Origin: Marinagarivorans sp. UBA5868
GTDB taxonomy: Bacteria > Pseudomonadota > Gammaproteobacteria > Pseudomonadales > Cellvibrionaceae
Assembly: GCA_002432095.1 (NCBI GenBank)
Contig: DJFQ01000031.1
Span: 16,531-23,591 of the forward strand
Length of the DNA: 7,061 nt
Reading direction: 5' to 3'
The position numbers and the translations under genes were made by a program. The first letter of the stretch is position 1. Each line of letters starts with the position of its first letter. The notes below the pieces were generated by a model that was not told the origin of the DNA, made no database searches, and saw only the letters and a list, made by a program, of their open reading frames with translations. Below, piece after piece: positions 1 to 5,095 of the stretch.

Positions 1-203
1 CAATGAATTCCGTCAATCACCTGCTTTCAGGGTGGGGCCTGGTGTTTGCCATTTTTCGCCCGAATCCTCCCGCAGAGTGCCTTTTTCCATCCCCTCCCCT
101 GCCTCCTTCGGGGCGTTAAATACATTCAACGGATGCAGGACACGCCTGCACCGCCAAACAGCCGGCCCCTTTCACGGCCAAAGATCGATTCCAGGAGACC
201 TTT
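1..203. other. non-coding leader upstream of the OmpA-family gene
   Basis: I see no convincing gene here. The forward frames hold only short reading frames without a ribosome binding site (for example an ATG at 3 that stops at 119), and reverse-strand starts at about 50 and 90 stop before the left edge. A small GC hairpin can be drawn at 101-114, but no T-tract follows on either strand, so it is not a terminator. A TACATT at 121-126 resembles a -10 hexamer but has no matching -35, so no promoter is called. The segment ends with a strong Shine-Dalgarno AGGAGA at 193-198, which fixes the start of the next gene. Confidence 0.6.
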
Positions 204-881
204 ATGAAAACCGCATTCGTTTTTTCCAGCTTTGTTCTTGCCACCGCCATCAGCGCCAACAGCTACGCAGCGCGTAGCGCAAATCAACAGGCGGCCCTTG
301 AAGGTTCCACCTTCGCCGGTTTAACCATCGCAGGTGCGGTGGCCGCCGGCCCCATCGGCTTTGTCGTCGGCGCTCTGGGCGGTGCGTTTCTCGCGGACCA
401 GAGTCGCCAGGCCAATAGTGCGGAGTTGGCATTGAGCCGGGCGGGCCAGGAGCACGAGCAACTGCGCCAGGCTTTGAATGACAAAACCGACGAAGCTGAA
501 CAGTTGGAGGAACTGGCCGCTGAACGCATGACATTTCATGTGCTGTTTGCCAGCGGCGCCGACACCCTCAGTGACGTGGATATGCAACGCTTGAAGATGC
601 TGGTGGATCATCTACAGGCAAACCCGGAGCTAGTGGTGAATTTGGACGGCCATGCGGACCCACGCGGCACCGATGAGTACAACAATGTGCTCTCGCAAGA
701 GCGCGCCAAGGCTGTTAAGCAGGCCCTGGTGGATCTGGGAATTCCCGAGGAGCGTATCAGCCATCAAGGACACGGAAATCGATTTTCCAACGCCGCCAAA
801 GGCGACGAAGAGGCCTATCAGCAAGAGCGTCGCGTCGACATCACCATCGACCATCAGGCCCCCGCATACAGCGGCATTTGA
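204..881 (+). CDS. OmpA-family envelope protein with glycine zipper
   Basis: This is a secreted envelope protein of 225 residues that probably binds peptidoglycan. Residues 1-23 form a signal peptide with a hydrophobic core and a likely cleavage after the Ala-Ala at 22-23; there is no lipobox cysteine. Residues 34-64 are a glycine-rich hydrophobic stretch with G52, G56 and G60 in GxxxG spacing, typical of a glycine-zipper membrane segment. Residues 65-108 are charged and helical, probably a short coiled coil. Residues 110-216 are an OmpA C-terminal domain: GHADPRG at 149-155, LSQERA at 163-168, and RRVDI at 209-213. D152 and R167 are 15 residues apart, as in the diaminopimelate-binding pair of OmpA proteins, so peptidoglycan binding looks intact. 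The order signal, zipper, coiled coil, OmpA resembles PdsO, the OmpA-like partner of the proteobacterial dedicated sortase system, but no sortase or Pds regulator is visible, so that name is not assigned. The start is supported by AGGAGA at 193-198. The gene appears monocistronic and ends at its own terminator. Confidence 0.9.
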   Translation: MKTAFVFSSFVLATAISANSYAARSANQQAALEGSTFAGLTIAGAVAAGPIGFVVGALGGAFLADQSRQANSAELALSRAGQEHEQLRQALNDKTDEAEQLEELAAERMTFHVLFASGADTLSDVDMQRLKMLVDHLQANPELVVNLDGHADPRGTDEYNNVLSQERAKAVKQALVDLGIPEERISHQGHGNRFSNAAKGDEEAYQQERRVDITIDHQAPAYSGI

Positions 882-910
882 AATCTCAAACATTCCTCCT
901 CGGAAGCTTG

Positions 911-934
911 GCCCGCCCTGTGCGGGCTTTTTTT
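911..934 (+). terminator. intrinsic terminator after the OmpA-family gene
   Basis: A perfect 6-bp GC stem (GCCCGC at 911-916 with GCGGGC at 922-927) closes a five-base loop and is followed directly by seven T residues at 928-934. It lies 30 bases past the OmpA-family stop codon. The T-tract reaches into the TAA stop codon of the convergent rsmJ (933-935). There is no A-tract on the left side of the stem, so it should terminate only rightward transcription. Confidence 0.9.
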
Positions 935-1724
935 ATGGGCGGGAGAAGGATTTAAGGACATAGATATCAAAGCGCGAGGATTTTCCTTCAAGGGTGTAGT
1001 GAGGTTTGACGCCGCCGATTGCAGGTGCATGGCGCGGCCGTTTGACGACCACCCGGTGACTCGCCTTGGCGAGCGCGGCCTGCAACAAGGCTTCATCATC
1101 CAGGTCCTGGCCAATGACCTGATGAAACGCCTGCATTTCCTTTTTCACCGCAGCGGATTTCTGCCGCTCGGGGAACATTGGGTCGAGATAAATCACGTCG
1201 GCTACTTGAGCGACCTGAGTCTGAAGATGGGTAATGCTGTTCCCTGGAAGCAGCTGCATGCGGCCGATGATATCCGCCAGTTCAGCATCTTCCGCCATTG
1301 CGAAGGCGCGGGCGCGCAATAATCCATCCTCCAGCAGCGCAAAGGCCACCGGCGAGCGTTCCATCAAACGGACCTCACAGCCAAGGCACGCCAGCACAAA
1401 CGCATCGCCGCCCAAACCCGCCGTGGCATCGAACACCCGTGGTTTGATGCCCGCAGCCACGCCCACAGCTTTGGCGATCATCTGACCCTTGCCCCCGCCG
1501 TAAAGGCGGCGATGAGAGGCACCTCCCGCGCAAAAATCCACTTGAATCCGCCCGTGTTTTTTGCCATCAGCAGCCTCCAGATACACGCCTTCAGCGGTGA
1601 AACGGAGGTGGTAAGCGGTCTCATCTGTGGTTTGGTTGAGGGCAACCTGCAACTGCGCAGCACAGGTCTCCGCGGCCATCTGAGCGGCGGGGTTGTGGGA
1701 AAAAACGGCTACAGAACTGCTCAT
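933..1724 (-). CDS. rsmJ: 16S rRNA (guanine1516-N2)-methyltransferase RsmJ
   Basis: RsmJ (formerly YhiQ) transfers a methyl group from S-adenosylmethionine to N2 of G1516 in helix 45 of 16S rRNA, in the cytosol. The 263-residue protein follows the E. coli protein closely in my memory of the family: FCAGGASHRRLYGGGKG at 64-80 matches the family FVGGAMAHRR-GGGRG region, the SAM-binding motif I is DATAGLGGDAFVLA at 99-112, the acidic residue after strand 2 is E122, and the catalytic motif IV is YLDPMFP at 179-185. RVVVKRP at 224-230 and RFDIY at 251-255 complete the C-terminal part. Length is slightly above the roughly 250 residues usual for the family. The ATG at 1724 is preferred; an upstream in-frame GTG at 1772 would add 16 residues that lack conservation and would run through the promoter-like region of the divergent gene. 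Its Shine-Dalgarno is weak. It is a housekeeping gene and probably unrelated in function to its neighbours. Confidence 0.95.
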   Translation of the reverse strand: MSSSVAVFSHNPAAQMAAETCAAQLQVALNQTTDETAYHLRFTAEGVYLEAADGKKHGRIQVDFCAGGASHRRLYGGGKGQMIAKAVGVAAGIKPRVFDATAGLGGDAFVLACLGCEVRLMERSPVAFALLEDGLLRARAFAMAEDAELADIIGRMQLLPGNSITHLQTQVAQVADVIYLDPMFPERQKSAAVKKEMQAFHQVIGQDLDDEALLQAALAKASHRVVVKRPRHAPAIGGVKPHYTLEGKSSRFDIYVLKSFSRP

Positions 1725-1750
1725 CGAAAAACCAAAAGTCACTCGGAAGT

Positions 1751-1768
1751 TTGTCACGGCCTTGTAAC
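1751..1768 (+). promoter_or_regulatory. candidate Pho box (PhoB-type direct repeats)
   Basis: Two 7-bp direct repeats, TTGTCAC (1751-1757) and TTGTAAC (1762-1768), are separated by 4 bp. PhoB sites have this 7-4-7 geometry with consensus CTGTCAT repeats; each repeat here matches about 5 of 7 positions, but the spacer GGCC is GC-rich where the consensus is AT-rich. The second repeat ends 10 bp before a -10-like hexamer, the spacing expected when PhoB replaces the -35 element. No sigma-70 -35 sits at normal distance from that hexamer. The downstream gene has a phosphate-binding domain, which makes the call plausible. It is inferred from pattern and context only. Confidence 0.4.
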
Positions 1769-1778
1769 ACACCCGCCC

Positions 1779-1784
1779 TACATT
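1779..1784 (+). promoter_or_regulatory. candidate -10 element of the PstS/OmpA fusion gene
   Basis: TACATT matches TATAAT at four of six positions. It lies 10 bp after the second Pho-box-like repeat and 24 bp before the start codon, leaving a short 5' leader. The TTGTCA at 1751-1756 would be a good -35, but is 22 bp away, too far for ordinary sigma-70 spacing, which argues for activator-dependent transcription if this is the promoter. Confidence 0.35.
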
Positions 1785-1808
1785 TGCGCAAAATTTTCAG
1801 AGGCCTTT

Positions 1809-3242
1809 ATGAGATACGTTTCCATCGCCGATTGTTTGATGATTGCCATTCTTTCCCTGCTCCCGGTGACCGGTTCCGCCGACTTCCGGGTGGCCGAGTT
1901 TTCCTCTCGGGACGAAGGTTTACTGTTGACGTTGAGCGGCTCCAATACAGTCGGCGGCGCCCTCGCCCCGGCCTGGGCGCGGGCGTTCTTGCAAGCCAAA
2001 GGCGCACGCCAGGTAACCACCATGGCGCTGACGGCAGAAAACGAATACCGAGTTGTCGGTCGCAATAGTGAGAAGCTGGTGTTTATCGATATCCGTGCCC
2101 ACGGCTCCAGCACCGGTTTTGTCAGTCTTGAAAATAGCGAAGCCGACATCGCTATGTCATCACGGCCAGTTAAAGCACTGGAGCGCGACCGCCTGTTGAA
2201 ACTCGGCGATTTGTTCGAGGCGGAGGCAGAACATGTGGTGGCAATTGATGGTCTGGCCATCGTTGTTCACCCCGAAAACCCTGTGAAACATCTGTCGGTG
2301 GAAGCCATCGCCGGCGCGTTTACCGGCGATATTCGCAACTGGCGTGACCTCGGTGGTCCCGATCGTCCTATCCATATTTACGCCCGCGACCAGAAATCCG
2401 GCACCTGGGATACATTCCAAACACTGGTATTGGGAGATCGCCAACTTTACCGGCACGCGGCGCGTTTTGAGTCCAACGATGAGCTATCCGACAAGGTAGC
2501 TGCCGATCCTGGGGCGATAGGATTCGTCGGCCTGGCCTCAGTGCGCAACGCCAGAGCCCTGGCCGTACACCACGGGGACAGCCCTGCAATGGCGCCGGAA
2601 AAACTCTTCGTCGCCACCGAAGATTACCCCCTCGCCCGCCGCCTGTACCTATATAAACCTACCGCCGCTACGCACCTCATGGCCGATGAGTTTATTGGCT
2701 TCGCCCAACATGAAACCGGACAAGCGCTGGTGGAAGAAGTGGGTTTCATAGCACAGACACCAACGGAAATCGCCGTTGTTCATCAAGCGGGGCCGGAGTT
2801 CTACCAAATGTTGGCGGAGTACGCGCAAAGACTCTCGCTGAACTTCCGCTTTCGCCCCGGCAGTGCGGAGCTCGACAGTAAAGCCAAACGCGATGTGAAG
2901 CGTTTGGCAGACTATTTGAAGCAACAGGGCAAACGAGAGTTGCGTATTCAACTGGTGGGGTTTTCCAATCAGAAAAAGGACTCAAGTCTCGCTGATGTGT
3001 TATCCCGGCTGCGTGCAACTGCGGTAAAAACGGCTCTATTCGAGCAGGGTGTCATTACGGAATCGGTTATGGGGTTCGGCGCGACGCGGCCGCTTAGCGG
3101 CGCAAAAAACGGTAATAGCAAAAATGATCGGGTGGAGGTTTGGCTTTATCCGGATGCCAATACGCTGGCCATCGAACAGCTCAAAATGACAGAACCCGCC
3201 GTGAGCAACTCACCCTTGTTAAAACTCGCCAACCAGCCCTAA
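1809..3242 (+). CDS. PstS-like phosphate-binding protein fused to OmpA-like domain
   Basis: This 477-residue secreted protein joins a periplasmic phosphate-binding domain to an OmpA-type C-terminal domain, an architecture known from other Gammaproteobacteria. Residues 1-24 look like a signal peptide with cleavage after Gly-Ser-Ala. Residues about 40-315 are PstS-like: SGSNTVGGALAP at 43-54, HGSSTGF at 98-104, and RDQKSGTWDTF at 193-203, which correspond to the Ser/Thr/Arg phosphate-contacting loops of PstS (S43, S100, S101, T102, R193, S197 and T199 are the candidate ligands). Residues about 340-447 are OmpA-like, with FRPGSAEL at 348-355, LSRLRA at 398-403 and DRVEV at 440-444. The Arg of the peptidoglycan-binding pair is kept (R402), but the Asp expected 15 residues earlier is Asn387, so binding may be weak or altered. 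The reading frame is open upstream to 1512 antisense to rsmJ; the start at 1809 is chosen because it begins the signal peptide and follows CAGAGG at 1798-1803. No PstCAB transporter genes are nearby, so a sensing or envelope role is as likely as uptake. Confidence 0.9.
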   Translation: MRYVSIADCLMIAILSLLPVTGSADFRVAEFSSRDEGLLLTLSGSNTVGGALAPAWARAFLQAKGARQVTTMALTAENEYRVVGRNSEKLVFIDIRAHGSSTGFVSLENSEADIAMSSRPVKALERDRLLKLGDLFEAEAEHVVAIDGLAIVVHPENPVKHLSVEAIAGAFTGDIRNWRDLGGPDRPIHIYARDQKSGTWDTFQTLVLGDRQLYRHAARFESNDELSDKVAADPGAIGFVGLASVRNARALAVHHGDSPAMAPEKLFVATEDYPLARRLYLYKPTAATHLMADEFIGFAQHETGQALVEEVGFIAQTPTEIAVVHQAGPEFYQMLAEYAQRLSLNFRFRPGSAELDSKAKRDVKRLADYLKQQGKRELRIQLVGFSNQKKDSSLADVLSRLRATAVKTALFEQGVITESVMGFGATRPLSGAKNGNSKNDRVEVWLYPDANTLAIEQLKMTEPAVSNSPLLKLANQP

Positions 3243-3332
3243 CCGACCTTCAAAAACTATCGCTGGAGGCGCCCACACGTAACATTGGCGAGGGTCTACA
3301 CTTAAGGAGTCACTCACACAGGGTCTCCTCTC
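3243..3332 (+). promoter_or_regulatory. leader with displaced Shine-Dalgarno before the LacI/PAS gene
   Basis: This 90-bp gap has no terminator hairpin with a T-tract and no clear sigma-70 promoter, so read-through from the upstream gene is likely. The only strong Shine-Dalgarno, AAGGAG at 3304-3309, ends 23 bases before the ATG at 3333, with no NTG start codon between. AGGAG (3305-3309) is exactly complementary to CTCCT (3325-3329), and CTCC (3325-3328) can alternatively pair with GGAG overlapping the start codon (3335-3338). AGGGTCT occurs twice, at 3291-3297 and 3320-3326. A weak GGG at 3321-3323 is the only purine run at normal spacing. Structure-dependent initiation is possible but the helices are short. 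Confidence 0.35.
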
Positions 3333-5069
3333 ATGGAGTTCGATCCCGCATTGGCGCGCCCCCCCGGCCCCTTGACCATTGGTGTCTATACCCCCTTTTT
3401 GCAGGGCTTTTATATCGGCGAACTGGTTAACCAGATTCGCCAGCTGTGCTTTGTTAAAGGCTACCGTCTGGTGGTGATTCGCACCGGTGGGTACGGCAAA
3501 TTCCAATCCGCGCTGCAGTTAGAGCAAATCGACTGCGCCATTTTTATTCGCAACGCCGTCTCCACCGAATTTGTTGAAAGCCTGCTCAACTCCGGCAAAC
3601 CCTGCGTCGCTATCGCCTACGACTATTTTCCACTCACTGTGCCTGTGGTGTCCTCTGACAACCAATTCGGCATTAGCCTTGCAATGGACCACCTGCTGAA
3701 GGCAGGGCATAACAAAATCGCGTTTGTCGGCGACCTCAGTCAATACGACCTGCGCAAGCGCTACGAATACTATTGCGAAGCCCACGATCAGTATCAGCTG
3801 CCACTTAATGAGCACTATCTGTTCGCAGTGAACGACACCCAATTCAGCAGTGGCCGCCAGGCGGCGCAACAGTTTATCGACAGCAATTGCGATGCGACCG
3901 GAATCATCTTCGGCGCGGGGCTAATCGGCATCGGCTTCTTGCAGTACATCCGCCAAGCACGGCTGGATTTAAGCGTGCGACTCCATGCGGTGTGTTTTGA
4001 TGCTCTGCCGCTAATTCCTGTCTTCACTCCAGAGCTTGCCAGCATTGATCAAAACTTAAATTTAATTGCCTACCGTGCCATCAATGTATTGGAAAACCAA
4101 TTAACACATAAAGACACACCACATGGAATTTTGATTGAGCCCAAACTTACCCGCATGAACCAAGGCGGCGAAATTCGCGCCGACGCATTTATTGCAACCT
4201 GCGTCGATCTTCCAGAGTTTCACAACGCCAATTACGTGAAAGGCTTACTGGCAAATATGCACGAATGGCCGCGGGAAATCGCCGCATCCGGCCTTGACCA
4301 GATCATGAGCATTGCGCCGCTTTTTGAACGGTTTATGGGCTTGACGTTTTTGTCGCGTCATTTTATCGACAACAATCAAAAAGCCTGGATAAAACAAATC
4401 AAGGCATTCCTTGCAGAAGGCGTATCAAAAACGGACTTATCTGACAGTTCCAGCCTATGCAGGGAAGAAAAATTTCCACCCGCCTCCATGCGCCAACTCG
4501 TCCACGCAAAGTACGATTTTCAACTTCATGTGCCGATACAACTGAACGGCAAAATCTGGGGATTTTTGAGCACTGTAGGGCACACCGCCGCGCCGACGCC
4601 GGCGGCCAGTTTCTTCGCCTTTGGCGGTTACATCGAAGCGATCGTGCGTTTGTTCGAGCAGGACCTGGAAATTAAAGTGCTGCAAAAGAAAGTTGCCGAT
4701 GCTAAAGCCCCTAGCGCTGGCCATGAAATCGCACCAGACCGTGAAGCACTAATCACCTGGAATTTTGACGAAGGACTTACGGTTTGGTCAGAAAAAGCCT
4801 TGCAAAAACTCGGCTTCCAGTCCTCCATGGAATTGAACATCTACAGCAATATGGACCTCACCGACCGCATCCATAAAGACGACCTGCCGCACGTCCGCGA
4901 TCTTGTGTCGCAAAGCAAAAATGATAAAGCGGGCTTCCAGACTCAACTGCGTTACAAGATGAGAAACGGGCAATTCACTGAGGCCATTCTGGCAGGAGAA
5001 CCCATACTTGATGATGAGCAGCGCATGACGGGAATGAAATTTTATCTGGGGGTCAATCATGCGCTTTGA
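3333..5069 (+). CDS. LacI-type ligand-binding / PAS sensor protein without DNA-binding domain
   Basis: This 578-residue soluble protein appears to be a cytosolic sensor. It has no signal peptide, membrane segment or N-terminal LacI helix-turn-helix. Residues 14-274 form a LacI/GalR-type periplasmic-binding fold: it opens with PLTIGVYTPFLQGFYIGEL, carries VSSDNQFGISLAMDHLLKAG at 106-125 followed by HNKIAFVGD, matching the LacI hallmark around the inter-domain hinge, and ends near ILIEPKLTR at 266-274. Residues about 290-440 are a helical-then-beta region; HVPIQLNGKIWGFLST at 399-414 resembles the core of a GAF-like domain, an uncertain assignment. Residues 436-456 may be a coiled-coil linker. 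Residues about 470-575 are a PAS_3-type domain, with RIHKDDLPHV at 512-521 and a following YKMRNGQ at 541-547. No kinase, GGDEF, EAL, receiver or methyl-accepting domain is present, so output must come from a partner. The gene for a membrane-anchored coiled-coil protein starts 26 bp downstream. ATG 3333 is the first possible start after an in-frame stop at 3303-3305. The ligand is unknown. Confidence 0.85.
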   Translation: MEFDPALARPPGPLTIGVYTPFLQGFYIGELVNQIRQLCFVKGYRLVVIRTGGYGKFQSALQLEQIDCAIFIRNAVSTEFVESLLNSGKPCVAIAYDYFPLTVPVVSSDNQFGISLAMDHLLKAGHNKIAFVGDLSQYDLRKRYEYYCEAHDQYQLPLNEHYLFAVNDTQFSSGRQAAQQFIDSNCDATGIIFGAGLIGIGFLQYIRQARLDLSVRLHAVCFDALPLIPVFTPELASIDQNLNLIAYRAINVLENQLTHKDTPHGILIEPKLTRMNQGGEIRADAFIATCVDLPEFHNANYVKGLLANMHEWPREIAASGLDQIMSIAPLFERFMGLTFLSRHFIDNNQKAWIKQIKAFLAEGVSKTDLSDSSSLCREEKFPPASMRQLVHAKYDFQLHVPIQLNGKIWGFLSTVGHTAAPTPAASFFAFGGYIEAIVRLFEQDLEIKVLQKKVADAKAPSAGHEIAPDREALITWNFDEGLTVWSEKALQKLGFQSSMELNIYSNMDLTDRIHKDDLPHVRDLVSQSKNDKAGFQTQLRYKMRNGQFTEAILAGEPILDDEQRMTGMKFYLGVNHAL

Positions 5070-5080
5070 CATCTCCCACC

Positions 5081-5085
5081 AGAGG
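5081..5085 (+). promoter_or_regulatory. Shine-Dalgarno deciding the start of the coiled-coil gene
   Basis: AGAGG lies 10 bases before the ATG at 5096. It is the only purine-rich site that fits an ATG in this frame. An alternative in-frame TTG at 5066 overlaps the TGA of the preceding gene and a GGGGG run lies upstream of it, but it would add ten residues with no evident feature. Confidence 0.5.
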
Positions 5086-5095
5086 CTCTGCTGAC

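Noticed and set aside
101..114. GC-rich hairpin in the left leader
   Set aside because: Only five pairs including a G-U and no T-tract on either strand, so neither a terminator nor a convincing regulatory structure.
3..277. Short forward reading frames 3-119 and 32-277
   Set aside because: No ribosome binding site, low-complexity Pro/Arg-rich translations, and the second overlaps the well-supported OmpA-family gene in another frame.
1725..1772. GTG start for rsmJ at 1772
   Set aside because: The extra 16 residues are not part of the family, GTG is rarer, and ATG 1724 gives a protein close to the family length.
1783..1792. 10-bp perfect palindrome TTTGCGCAAA near the presumed transcription start
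   Set aside because: Several 10-bp palindromes are expected by chance in 7 kb; there is no second copy or known regulator match, so it is not called as an operator.
1512..1808. Upstream extension of the PstS/OmpA frame to an ATG at 1512
   Set aside because: It would run antisense through the rsmJ 5' part, bury the signal peptide inside the protein and ignore the ribosome binding site at 1798-1803.
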